From contig CM037459.1 in assembly GCA_021014325.1 (NCBI GenBank), positions 15,402,501 through 15,466,500 on the forward strand: DNA of 64,000 nt, written 5' to 3'. The notes beneath the pieces were generated by a model, which saw only the letters and a list, made by a program, of their open reading frames with translations, was not told where the DNA came from and ran no database searches. Of this stretch, positions 12,941 to 23,689 are shown in pieces. The first letter of the stretch is position 1; the number at the start of each line of letters is the position of its first letter. The position numbers were made by a program, and so were the translations under genes. Origin of the DNA: Plazaster borealis (Eukaryota > Echinodermata > Asteroidea > Forcipulatida > Labidiasteridae).

Positions 12941-13778
12941 TAGACTTGTTTCCAAGTCTGTGATCGTGGTTCTTAGTCGTCCTGATAGCCGATACATTAT
13001 TGGCTGAAACAGCGCCCTCTTGTGGATAAACCTCCGTCTTGAACCTACAATCACAGACTTGGGAACATTGTTCGTCGGTTTGTACACACCCTATGGCGAA
13101 TTAGTCCAAAAGTGGACGGAACACTCTGATTGGTCAGAATCTCCGAGGCCCTTAATAAAATGCACATTCAAACTTAACCGTTTATACCACGGGATAATAG
13201 TAGGAAATACAACATTGTTGCACGTGTAACTAATCTGTCTCTGCTCGGTGATTCAACTTACAGTTTGGAAACACAAAAAAAAACAAAGTGATTCTAGTTA
13301 TTTTATTCAAAATACGTAAAAAAACGTTGGGAAAATCTTTGGACGATACCATTCAAATCAAAGGTATCATAATTTTTCGTCTAGTAAGGATCAGGTTGTT
13401 TGTCAAGTTTATTTTTCAACATTTTGAGATTAAATCTTGTGTTATTTTATGTATAAACTATATATAGCGTACTGTAGGCCCTACGTACAAAGCACGACAA
13501 AATAAAAGCAATGGCTCGATTTTACAGAAAAAGCTGAAGCGATTTCATCCTATTTGGAATGGACGCAGCCAACGGGAGTTTTGTGGTCTCCTGATTGGTC
13601 ATCTCTCTGGCATAGTGTTGTTATGTAAATGTCAGTAGTGAATAAATGAATATCCCGTATACACAAGAGGGTCAAGTCTGAGATTGCGAGTTACAGCGCG
13701 TGATAGCAAATCTGCGGGGGAATTCTGCGTGGCTGATGCAGAGAAATAACCGCAAGCTCAGACTTGAAATCAAGTCTA
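12940..13778. mobile_element. 839-bp non-autonomous DNA transposon with 8-bp target duplication
   Basis: The element interrupts the gypsy integrase. Direct 8-bp duplications GCCAAACC flank it (12932-12939 and 13779-13786). The ends are TTAGACTTGTTTCCAAGTCT and the inverse of ACTTGAAATCAAGTCTA, so each terminus is itself a small palindrome (AGACTTG...CAAGTCT). An 8-bp duplication fits hAT or P superfamilies. Removing it restores the integrase reading across the site. Confidence 0.8.
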
Positions 13779-14180
13779 GCCAAACCGCCGTGCAACTCTT
13801 TCACCTGATCTGCCTTTAAATTTCTCAGGTAGCACGGTGTGCCACTTCACCAAATGGGCGTCGTCCGATTCCCATCGCCTTGAAATACATTTTTCTTTAT
13901 AGCCAGTTGGTCCCACAGGCGCCAGTATGTTTTTGCTCCCGATGATCTAGATGAAATTGCTTCCCGGTCAGGCCTTTGTGCATCTCTTTCGTTGGCCTCG
14001 ATCACCCATTTCATTGACAAATCTTCTAGTTTACCTTCCCTCATCTTTTCATATGTTGTCACCGCTCTCACGGTTGTCTCATGTCTGGAACTTATGTTAT
14101 GCCATTCATCGCGCCCACACTGAGCCACTCTTTGCGTGACAAACCATCGGCGTTACCATGTGATCGACCAGCCCGGTGCA

Positions 14181-14462
14181 CTATGGTGAAGTTACACTCC
14201 CTGTCACCTGCAACCAACGAGCCATCTGACCCTGGGGTTCTCGGAAATTAACAAGCCAACGCAAGGCTCCATTATCCGTCCTTATGGTGACTTTGCTCTT
14301 GTATAAATATTGTCTAAAATGTTTCAGAAATACAACAACGGCCAACAATTCTCTGCGCGTGACGTAATAAGTTGCACTCCGCTTAACTTTAGTGCTCTGA
14401 TAGTATGAAACCACCTTCTCCTGACCGTCCGTCACCTGCGATAGGACTGCACCTATTCCCAC
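14181..14462 (-). pseudogene. gypsy RNase H fragment
   Basis: The frame contains MGIGAVLSQ near its start, then VSYYQSTKVKRSATYYVTRR, RELLAVVVFLKHFRQYLYKS and TIRTDNGALRWL. This is the conserved order of Ty3/gypsy RNase H (G-A-V-L-S-Q; Y-x-x-T-x-R-E-L-L-A; D-x-x-A-L-x-W-L). It is truncated at its N-terminal side where reverse transcriptase should be. Confidence 0.85.
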
Positions 14463-14587
14463 ACCGCTAGCATCGAAGTCAAGAGTATATGTAATCTGCC
14501 TCAGGGTCGGGGTACTTCAACACGGGGGACTCTTGTAGGCAGTTTTTGAAAGCCTCCGCGCAGTACGAACCTCCGTCCCTTTTCCGT

Positions 14588-15120
14588 AAAGGCCCTGTCA
14601 CACCATGGCGTATCGCCTAAACGTATGCCGACGTATACACAAAATAGTTCGAAAATAAATTGTCAAAGTCCAAGAACGTCCAACTTCCCAACGAATTGCA
14701 TCGGAACAGTCGACATCGGTGTTGGACAGGACGTATCCATAGGTATCCATAGCGTATGACTAATGTATTGGTAGCGTATCACTAACTTATAACAAAGTTA
14801 TGACAGCGTATCACAGCGTATGCGAGCGTATGAGTAACGTATGCTTAACGCATTCGTAGCATTTGTCTGCCGTGTTCAACGTATCCTCAGCGTATCCTCG
14901 ACGTACAACGAACACGTGACCTATGCCGCTGTAGAACGTATAAATACCGCTCCGATCTCAAGTACGTTTGCCCGTCAGCCGACGTACATCAACGTATACA
15001 AACCTACGAGTAACGTTCCTCTCACGTATGCCAGCGTATGTCAACGTATGTCAACGTATGTCTAACGTACCACGAACTTACGGGGAACTTATGCAGAACG
15101 TATAAAGCGCACGTTCAGCA
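14588..15120. mobile_element. CGTAT-rich MITE-like insertion
   Basis: From AAAGGCCCTGTCACACCATGG on, the words ACGTATG, GCGTATC and AACGTAT recur dozens of times at irregular spacing, unlike the gypsy DNA on either side. It replaces the reverse transcriptase part of the gypsy element. The left end resembles other AAAGGCCCTG-starting MITEs in the window; the right end is not clear. Confidence 0.5.
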
Positions 15121-15667
15121 CGCCGATAAATTTTGAACATGCTCAATAATTATCACGCCAGTAAAAACGCCTCGTGGCCGGCAGGTACTCTTGTAATTGT
15201 GGTCTCGCTCTAGCACAGATTTCATATCTTTCATTGCACATGCACCAGATTCTCTCGCCGTTCACCCTCAATTCCAATGCTGGAAATCACTGGTTTCCTT
15301 GGTGGGAAGCATGCAGAAAATCCATGTACTAGATTCCGTCAATCTTGCCCGTATCACCAAACACAGCATTCAAAGGACATGTAGTCCTACCCACCTGAAC
15401 TTCAACCCAGGCGCTGCCGAGTGTCTCCATACGACTGCCATCAGCATTGCCGTTATCTTCCGTCGTCGGTAATTAGTTTTGGCCTGCTTTCCTTTGATAT
15501 TTGGAAATAAAGTTTGGATGAAAGTACAGTATCTGTTGCACAAGTAGTGACCACCAATAAATTAGTCTCGACTCCTCTTATCACTGCTCTTACAAACAAC
15601 CCAGTGCGTGCTATATCAAATGAATTTGGCAGCAGCTCATTACCGTTCTTACTTTGCTCTTCTGCGC

Positions 15668-16003
15668 CTACTGGCCCTGTGTTTCACCCAGCTTTCCCGC
15701 GGGCCTCTTGGTCAGCTGGTCGTCGTTTCCCGACTTCGTTTCTTTTCTAAGTGGAAGTTGCGGACAGTTACGGGCAAAATGTCCCTTCTCTTTACACCTA
15801 TAGCAACTTTCCTTGGGGTTGCCTTCCACCTTCGATGGACGCCACCCGTGGTCTTGCCGTTTTTGTGGTTCTAGGGGAAATGGCTTGTGTAATTTTCTCC
15901 GTCCATCGCGCTGATTCTCTAGAATCGACTCTTTCAACTGACATTGCTCCTCCATCACTTCTTTCCAAAAGGTACGGTCATTCACTCCCCACCATTCTGG
16001 CAA
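15668..16003 (-). pseudogene. gypsy gag C-terminus with CCHC zinc knuckle
   Basis: The minus-strand frame contains CYRCKEKGHFARNC, a perfect retroviral-type C-x2-C-x4-H-x4-C nucleocapsid knuckle, preceded by a basic and Gln/Glu-rich segment. Further gag-like frames lie upstream in other frames (16248-16600). Fragment only. Confidence 0.8.
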
Positions 16004-16809
16004 GCTTGGAACGCCGACCGCCTGTGTTCCTCAATTTTAATTAAACCCAGGGTGTTAAGCGCCGCTCTTTACTGCGTCGTCGAGTGATGCAGGTCATGCA
16101 CGGAAAGATCCTTCTCGGATAGCCAACTCCTCGACTGCATCAGAGAAGTGACCATGAGCTAGGCGATCCCTGCCTTCTTCAGTTAACTCCGGATAGGCGA
16201 GTGCAGTCAGCTCTCGTACGGATTGCCCAAGTTCTTGCAATGATTCTCTATAGGCCCTTGTCGCCTATGACGCAATTCCATAAGGTGATTCTCTGCGAGT
16301 TGCCCGGGCCAAAACCTTTTTTCTCCAAAAGGCTCCAACTCCTTGTAGGTGACAGACTTCCGCCTCCCGTCAGATTTCCCAACACCTTCACTGCAGACCC
16401 TTGCAGACTTGCTGCAAGAAAAACTTTGGCCTGATTTTCTGTCCAGTTATTCGCCAATCTGCAGGCCTGAAAGTGTTGCTTGTAGTCTCGCTATGGGCTT
16501 TCCCGCTGAACCTGACGGGCACAATGTTCGGCCGTCTTGTCACTCCCGATTCTACGCTTTTCTTTGTTGGCTCAGTCACTTTTGTAACTGTTTATCTTGC
16601 CTGTAGACACGGGTCGCCTCCACCTGCCGTTAATCCTACCGCAGACTGTAATGAAGCTCCCGGCTGCGTACTTCTCTGTCGGCATGCAGTATAACTCCCT
16701 TGTCGCTCCAAGGCTGGCAAACCCTCACTACGCAATCCATCAACTTCTTATCTAAAGACATCGTCCTCGCCGCCCGTGAAAAGATTGGAGTCGGCGGAGG
16801 CTCGTGTAG

Positions 16810-17960
16810 AACGTAAACGTAACCTTGGCAAGCCACTTGACGACCCCAAGAGCTTTAGGCCAATCTCATTACTGTGCACAACCTGCAAGCTGTAAAGACT
16901 GCTGCTTGAGAGAATCACGCCAGTTGTTTAGGACTTCCTAACTAACTTGAGTAGGCTTGATTTCGCCCTGGTCGGTGCACACTAGACCAAGTCCTCAACA
17001 TCACTGATGACATCGAGGCCGCGTTTCAGTACAAAATAAAGGTGGGAGCTGTATTTGAAGACCTTACAGCAGCCTACGATACCATCTGGTACCGTGGCCA
17101 ACCCCTAAAACTGCACAAGTGTCTTCCCAGCAAACAACTCATCAAAATAATAATGGAGCTCATCAGCAACCAGTCTTTCACACTCAAGAAGAGCAGACTA
17201 CGCCGCCTGCGCAACGGCCAAATCCAAGGATCGGTCCTTGCTCCAGCCCTCTTTAATATAGGCTATATACGGCAGACCTCCCACTCACTACTAGCAAGAA
17301 GTACATTTATGCAGATGATTATGCCTTGCTACCACAGCAAAGACTCTCGATGAACTGTCGGCTATCCTCACCGAGGACATGGATCTCTTTAAGCCTACTT
17401 CCAAAAGTGGCATCTGATTCTAAGGGTTGGGAAGACCGTTGCCTCGGCCTTCTATCTAAACAACAGACCAGCAAAAATCACACTAAGTGTATCCCTGGGC
17501 AATAGAAAGCTGGACCTAGCTCACAACCAATACCTTGGTGTGACTCTGGACAGGACTTTGTCCCACAAATCTCACCTTGAAAAGCTAAAAAGGGAAATAA
17601 GCACAAAAGTCAACCTCATAGGTCTTCAGAGTGGGAAAAATGACGATAACAATCCTTAAAGACCTCCGGTCACCTACTGAAGTACCAGCTGGCTTCAACC
17701 TTCCCAGAAAGAGCTGGTGTCGGCTAAACAGGCTCCTCACAGGCCACTGGCGCACTGGACACAATCATGCTACACAAGTAGCATACGAAGCCAATACCTG
17801 AGTGTGACTATGGGGCTACTGATCAGACTGCAAGGCACATCGTCAATGAGTGCCCCAATAGAAAACTGGACGATGGCATCGTTCGTATGGCCGCTATGAC
17901 CAAATTGCGACACGATGGCTGTTGGACATGGACCTCAAATTTGAATCGTTGTTGCATACG
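16810..17960 (+). mobile_element. Non-LTR retrotransposon (LINE) reverse transcriptase fragment
   Basis: The plus strand encodes pieces of a LINE reverse transcriptase in several frames: a KPLDDPKSFRPIS-like segment near 16835, VFEDLTAAYDTIWYRG at 17048 (the F-x-D-L-x-x-A-Y-D-T-x-W motif with the first catalytic Asp), GSVLAPALFN at 17230, and LAHNQYLGVTLDRTLSHKSH at about 17515. Frameshifts and stops separate them. The clade is not resolved. Confidence 0.75.
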
Positions 17961-18377
17961 AGAGAAGAAGTGTAAGGGCCAAAAATAAATAGTATTCTTT
18001 ATCCCCGATGCAATAAACATCCTATTCAGTGGCGGCGCTACTGATGCAAGGGGGGGGGGGGGAATTGCACCACGCATCCAATAGTTTGTGTTAATATTGT
18101 ATACATGTATAGTTTTTTATGAGAACAAACCAAACCCAATGTTGAGTTTTGGGTCATGTGGTTTGGGAATTAGGCCTACAGGTCCAAGAACTTTTGACTT
18201 AACGGTTTTTATTTGCTTTGTTTTGTTTTGTTCACAATATGTTAAAGTTTATTTGCATGTTTTCTTGTTGGAATTTCCAAATTTTCTTTTTCAATTTTTG
18301 ACTTTCTTACTTTTGAAACTTAGGCCTAAATTTAAGGTAAAAACCATATTCATTCAACGACACCGTAGGGGAAGGGC

Positions 18378-18730
18378 GTGTTTACACAGGGCTCTGCGTT
18401 TCCTTTGAGTCCACCCCACTGTGTGTACAGCCTAAAGTTTGCCACCAAAGGAACGTGGAAGGAGAAAGCCAAGCTATGCCGCAAGTTCCACCCAACACCA
18501 CCATATAACCGTGTGATGAAGATTAGATCATTGGAGACGAAAACTGCGACCAAAACGAGAAGTTCCAGACGTTCGTTGATCGTTCCACCCTTTCCAAGTT
18601 GGTGGAGGGCCGCAACAGCTTGAAGCCAAACTGGTGGCCTCAATCGAATTTAACAGCCAGAGAATCGTCAAGTTAGAGATGGGCAGGGCGTGTCTTGAGA
18701 AGTCAGCCAGGTCGCTGAAATCAAAGCTGG
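18378..18730 (+). pseudogene. Unrecognised coding-like remnant with frameshifts
   Basis: Two frames read protein-like sequence in succession: one with KFATKGTWKEKAKLCRKF from about 18436, and another with FVDRSTLSKLVEGRNS near 18571 followed, after a shift, by VKLEMGRACLEKSARSLKSK. The charged, helical composition suggests a decayed transposon protein, but no family was recognised. Confidence 0.3.
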
Positions 18731-18735
18731 TGATT

Positions 18736-19135
18736 AAAGGGACACACCGGCTTCGTTGGGCTATTTTGGCTACAAAATAGACTAAATCATGACTCCAAAG
18801 GTCTTCCAGGAATGGAGAAGAACGGTTCCTAAAAGAAACCATCAATTTTTTGTTGTTTTTGAGCATTTTTCAAAAAACGAAGGTCACATGGGTTATCCGA
18901 ACCACATTTTTGGTTCGGATAACCCTCGTGGTCTTCGGAGTTAGTTTTACTTCCAGCCGCATAAAAATGTATTACTGCACCGAATTAAACTCTGTTTTTT
19001 TAACAAGAATTCATGAGTATTTGACACAAAAAATACGTATTCAAATTATGGATCCAATTTGGAAATTGTAAATACAAAAAAATCGAACGTAAGATTTTAT
19101 TTCAGAGAGTCCGAGCAACGGAAGCGTGTCTTACA
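18736..19135. mobile_element. MITE starting AAAGGGACAC with internal hairpin
   Basis: The left end AAAGGGACACACCGGCTTCG is loosely matched by the inverse of the segment GAGCAACGGAAGCGTGTCTT near 19125. Inside, 18879-18936 forms a hairpin with arms of about 25 bp (GGGTTATCCGAACC / GGTTCGGATAACCC). Borders are approximate. Confidence 0.45.
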
Positions 19136-19789
19136 GTGCACATGGGGACTATAGCTACACGCAACACAGGGGCAGTCGTGTAACTGGCGAGCAGAGTATC
19201 TCGGCAGTGCTAGTGCGATAGAAACCCGCTAGCCAAGAGATAGCTGTACCAGGAAGCTCATGAACATGTGGGAGGGGAAGGGAACCAGACCACTAACTAT
19301 ACGTTGTTGTTATAGCGGGTTTGCTAGTCGGTACACCTCGCTGATCGAATCCGTTGTTTCAAAATCGCAACTTTTCAATGCTCTGTGTACGTTCCTTGAC
19401 CCAATTTGTACAAAATTTCTTGGTTAATAAATAAGATTTATGTCAATACATAGGAATACCACTTTTATATTGATGGTGCAATTAGTTTCAAAAATATTTG
19501 TGACAAACAGTTCAAAAAAAAACGAGCCCCCCCCCCCAAAAAAAAACGAAGCCCCTGAAGGGACAAGTGAAAAATAATTAAAAATTAAAAGGTGGACAAA
19601 AATACCTCACTTGAAATTTCTATTGAATCCCTCGAAACATAAAATTCCAACAAATTCCTTTCGTTTACTCAAAACATTATTTAATTCGATGAAAATAAAA
19701 GTTTGTCTCAAAAAATATCATTTTTCATTTTGTGAACGCAGTGTGTTTTTCTAGGTATCGAAATAGATTATTTCTAGAAAAATAGGTTC

Positions 19790-19970
19790 TTGTTCCCTTT
19801 AACACGCTTTCTTTCCCCCGAAATACGATTAAGTTCCACAGAAATACGCTTTCGTTCCATGCAGATACGCATTCATTTCCTCAAAATATGATTTTGTTCG
19901 CTAGAAATGATACTTTCGTTAGCTCGAAATATGCTTTTCTTCCCTAAAATACGCTTTCTTTGTGGGGGGG
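19790..19970. repeat. Degenerate tandem repeat of about 30 bp
   Basis: The word AAATACGCTTTCNTTCC returns about every 30 bp with many changes (19810, 19840, 19860, 19890, 19950). G-rich homopolymers follow at 19963 and 20053. Confidence 0.5.
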
Positions 19971-20074
19971 GGGGGGTGGGGGTCTACCTGGTAGCCAATA
20001 TACAGAGTGCCTGACATAGCCAATGCTCTTGATAGCCAAATAGCCAATCTGCGGGGGGGGGGTTGCTTGGCTGG

Positions 20075-20115
20075 TGTCGATAACCGCGATCTAAGACTTG
20101 AAATCAAGTCTAAGT
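20075..20115. mobile_element. Right terminus of a second AGACTTG...CAAGTCT element
   Basis: The sequence ATAACCGCGATCTAAGACTTG followed by AAATCAAGTCTA closely matches the right end of the element at 12940-13778. The left partner was not found. Confidence 0.45.
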
Positions 20116-20291
20116 TGTACAATATGTATTTGTACATCCATCCGTTGTCCACGTAGTAGTGTGCACACATCACATGCGATGACCCAAAGTTCCAGACTCG
20201 ACCATTCCATTTCCTTTTTTTCTCATTTTAATCATGTCAATAAAAGACAATGTTCGATTATTTTACTGGTAAACATCGTTTCACTTTGCAG

Positions 20292-20442
20292 GCTTGATGA
20301 GGCAGAGTTGAAAGGGGTCAAATCTTGTGTGCGCATGGCCAAGGGCTTTCAAGAGGGTGATTGGTATTCATGTGCAGGATTTATAGGCTCTGTTTTAGTT
20401 CCATTGATAAAACAACATTATTTTGGGTCTGACACATCTATG
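20292..20442 (+). CDS. Penultimate exon of an unrecognised gene
   Basis: The exon follows a good acceptor (TTTCACTTTGCAG) and encodes LDEAELKGVKSCVRMAKGF and onwards, ending at ATG|GTGAAA in phase 0. It enters in phase 1-to-complete (one base finishes an upstream codon). It is 50 codons long, contains two Cys and a hydrophobic stretch FIGSVLVPLI, and joins in phase to the exon at 20685. Upstream exons were not identified. I do not recognise the family. The double phase agreement and a downstream poly(A) signal are the support. Confidence 0.45.
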
Positions 20443-20684
20443 GTGAAAGTTTTATAATTATAGCTTTTATAAGAAAATTGTATGTATATTTTTCCTAAAA
20501 GAATTAAAATACAACAAGTAAATTAAATATTTACACTTCTTTTTAGCATATTATCAGCCTTTTTTCCCTGTGTTTTTCTAATAAGTTTGTCTCACTATTA
20601 ATAATAATAAACTGGTAATTAGAAAAAAGACACCTGTTTTTATTTTAATATTTACAAAAAGAAATGTATACTTGTATTTTTCAG

Positions 20685-20741
20685 GTTCTAGAGGATGCTC
20701 TACCCAAGAAACAAGCTAGAATGGAGAGCAACCAAGTTTGA
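20685..20741 (+). CDS. Terminal exon of the same unrecognised gene
   Basis: A polypyrimidine acceptor (TATTTTTCAG) opens a phase-0 exon reading VLEDALPKKQARMESNQV then TGA. An AATAAA follows at about 20877, giving a plausible 3' UTR of roughly 150 bases. The distal part of this UTR, including the poly(A) signal, lies in the left arm of a perfect 166-bp inverted repeat. Confidence 0.45.
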   Translation, partial: VLEDALPKKQARMESNQV

Positions 20742-20827
20742 ATGATTGGAGATAAAGATCAATCAGGATGCAGTAGTTCATCACAATCACATATTCTACA
20801 TTTTCTGTTAAAACATTTAAAAAACGA

Positions 20828-21168
20828 ACTGGATGTGTCTAACATGTAGCATCCGTACAATTGTCTTGAATTATAGAAATAAAACAAAATCATTGGCATA
20901 AAGCAAAGGGTAATTGTAATTTTATTTTTTGTTTTTAATTAAAGCATGTTTCTCCGCTTCAATTGATCTGAATTGATGTTTCCAGAGACTATAAATGGAA
21001 GATATAGTCTCTGGAAACATCAATTCAGATCAATTGAAGCGGAGAAACATGCTTTAATTAAAAACAAAAAATAAAATTACAATTACCCTTTGCTTTATGC
21101 CAATGATTTTGTTTTATTTCTATAATTCAAGACAATTGTACGGATGCTACATGTTAGACACATCCAGT
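20828..21168. repeat. Perfect 166-bp inverted repeat with 9-bp loop
   Basis: Arms 20828-20993 and 21003-21168 are exact reverse complements as far as I could read, separated by only AATGGAAGA. The arm contains an AATAAA. Such a structure would form an uninterrupted hairpin in DNA or RNA. It may be a foldback duplication of a gene 3' end or an assembly artefact. Confidence 0.9.
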
Positions 21169-21580
21169 GAAAATTCTGTTTAATATTACTCGTAAGTATT
21201 GAAATGCATGTTATTGTTTTTAGTAACCTGAATTTTAAACAATCCTGTAAATTTTGCCTAATTTTGTATAATTTTTTATATATATTTTTGTCATGATCAT
21301 TAACCACAAAATTGCTATTTTCTGTTGGATGATGATGCAGGGATATAAGCTGCACCTAGGGTGGATGAGACTGCAATAATATGCAAGCTATTGGATGATG
21401 AAATTCCATGACATTGCAAACGAAATAATGGAAGATGAACAACAGCGTCAAATTTCCACAAACCACAAAATATTGCTTGTGTTGTCACTTATTTAACTTA
21501 TACATGAAGTTTGATTTGGCAAACAATTTTCACCTAACGACCCAATTGACAGATAATTGAAACACAATTAACAGAACGTA

Positions 21581-21920
21581 AGCCTTGTACACTATCGGTA
21601 AGATCGAAAAACACAAATGTTCACAGATTCACACACAAATTACATGATTTAAAGTAAGTAATGGTTGAAAGGGTTCCTTAAAATATTTCTGCCTAAAATG
21701 CTATCGTTTCTGAGAAATGAGTAAAACAATAGTTTTTATCACGCATGAAATTTTGAAAAAAACAGGAAACACATAAGGTCTCTTTTCACTATTTTCTCGT
21801 GATCTCGATGACCAATTGAGCTCAAACTTTCACAGGTTTGTTTGTTCATGCATATGTTGAATCACATAAAAGGTGGACACTGATTTTGAGCTGTTACCAA
21901 AAGTGTACAATACCTTTAAG
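21581..21920. mobile_element. MITE, family CCTTGTACACTATYGGTAAG
   Basis: The segment from AGCCTTGTACACTATCGGTA to GTGTACAATACCTTTAAG is about 80-90% alike to 36234-36558. It shares the internal block GATGACCAATTGAGCTCAAA and TTTCACAGG with the 32.3 and 38.3 kb elements. No coding capacity. Confidence 0.75.
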
Positions 21921-22064
21921 GTAAAACAGATACTTAATGTCAATCAGGTTAATATTAAATTATACACTTTGAAATGAAAACGTGCAAGCAGAAAACATTT
22001 TTGCGGCGCATGGTGTATGGCAGCAGACCTACCACACTACAACTCACTTCTCATCGCAGAACAG

Positions 22065-22179
22065 CCAGCTTAATATACAATGGAATAATGGAAGCATCAT
22101 TGATTGTGGTAGAAATTGGATGGGTGACCATCTTGGTGGCCTGCATTACATCATGTTTCAGAAGGACTACATGTACTAG
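22065..22179 (+). CDS. Possible terminal coding exon, family unknown
   Basis: After an acceptor-like TCTCATCGCAG, a frame reads NSQLNIQWNNGSIIDCGRNW, then MGDHLGGLHYIMFQKDYMY and a stop. The residue mix (W, C, G, H, Y) looks protein-coding rather than random. No neighbouring exon was found, so it may be the end of a gene or a relic. Confidence 0.25.
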
Positions 22180-23330
22180 TATTATATATTTTTAAAAACG
22201 TATTGGCAAAGAAGCCGAAAAGTACAGTATTCAATAATTTTCATAAAATATTTTATATTGTGTTGCACTACTGATGGCCCAATATCTCCATACATTAAAA
22301 CCCTGCGTGACATCATCAAAAACAAATCACACGGTGAGGCCATCGGTCAGTAAGCTACAATCCGTTTGTATTTTGCGTGTAATTAATTTTTGTGGAGAAC
22401 CCAATCAATTTCAAATAGCCCAAACCATTAGATAATGGACCCTACTCGATTCATCCAAATAAACAACCAGGTCATTGCTTAAAGCCACTGTGCAAGTATA
22501 CAGAAAAACCCATCTGGAAACCATTAACACCCAGTAGTGGCTATTGACCCCAAGGTCAAGCAACTGCTGTGCAATTCCTATGGGAGCTGGTCATTGATGG
22601 ATGTTTTGTGTGTGAAAAAGACCCCGGATGGTAACAAGACATTACCATGCTATTTAGCTAGGTGTAGATGGGGAATGCTGAATTTTTTAGACTAACAAAA
22701 ATTAAAATGTCAGAGTACTGATTATTAAATTAAAACCGGACAGTGGACTACAGTCCGATGGCATCATTGAGTGTTAAGAACATTTTAATTTAACATCACC
22801 TATATTATTGTTTGTAATAATTATAAGTGAACAATTTTGATCATACTCAAAAGAAAAACATGCTCAGAATGACTTTAACAATGGAAAATATAACATTACA
22901 TCTGCCAATGTCAAGATTAAAGTCTGTTCTAGAGTAATAATGTAGTTTGGGTTGGGGTAAGGAATAGTGGGGCTAGATGAAGTTACTAATTGTAAACAAA
23001 TCAATCAACTTAATGTTTAGGTTACAGACAAAAAATAAAGAAAAAAAATACAAAAACGAACTGAATGAATAAATTTCTACAGATACAAAGATGGTGCTGC
23101 ACTCAGCTATGATAAAATCATAAACTGTACTTCATTTCTTGGAGGAAACATTTCACCAAAGTTATTAGTACTTACTTAAGTTACTTGCAAATCCACATAA
23201 TAAGGTTTTTAATACATTGGTAACTGATTTTCTTCATTGATTGCTATGGTAACGGATATGAGCAATATCCCTAACAAAATAACTTCTTTTAAAACATGTA
23301 GCATATGTATCTCTATATCAAGGTTTACAG

Positions 23331-23689
23331 TTAGATTTTTGATATGACTGATTTCGATTCCAATGCAACAGCATCTACAATCCTATACCAGGCAATCTTT
23401 TTCACTTCATTGAGACCATTTTCAAGCTCTGCATCCTTTGAATTGTGAACTCTGGATTTAAGTTCAGCAATAATAACAGCTTTTTTGTTCTCCCTGGCAC
23501 AAATGACGAAAGGAAAGTTGAACTTTTCTTTATACTGTGTGTTCATGTCAGAGATGAGACTGGATTCTTCTTGGCTGAGGTTTAGTAAGCCTGCACTGTT
23601 CTGTTCTTGATCTGACTCAGCTGTGAGTTGGTTAACTTGGGCTAGACGTCCAGCGAGGTCAGGGTGACATCTTAGAATAGATTCTTTGC
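23331..23689 (-). CDS. URAD: 2-oxo-4-hydroxy-4-carboxy-5-ureidoimidazoline (OHCU) decarboxylase, exon 2 (terminal)
   Basis: The exon opens after a CATCAG acceptor and completes a Gly codon from exon 1. It encodes RCHPDLAGR, with the catalytic His (H65 here, H67 in the human protein), then TAESDQEQNSAG with the catalytic Glu, FPFVICAREN, and EVKKIAWYRI with the C-terminal conserved Arg. These are the hallmark residues of URAD. The protein ends in SKI, a PTS1-type tripeptide, as expected for a peroxisomal enzyme. Joined to exon 1 it gives 175 residues, close to the human 173. Role: the third step of urate oxidation, decarboxylating OHCU to S-allantoin after uricase and HIU hydrolase. Confidence 0.9.

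Larger units (their letters stand above)
12100..16800 (-). mobile_element. Degenerate Ty3/gypsy LTR retrotransposon with nested insertions
   Basis: Read on the minus strand from right to left, the fragments appear in gypsy order: gag with a CCHC knuckle (15.67-16.6 kb), a decayed protease remnant (15.2-15.47 kb), RNase H (14.18-14.46 kb), an integrase leader (13.85-14.13 kb), the integrase HHCC zinc-binding region (12.63-12.94 kb plus 13.79 kb) and the integrase C-terminal GPY/F-type region (12.34-12.48 kb). The reverse transcriptase and the integrase DDE core are missing. Two younger elements interrupt it (12.94-13.78 and about 14.59-15.12 kb). Frames are broken many times, so it is an inactive relic. 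LTRs were not delimited. Confidence 0.8.
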
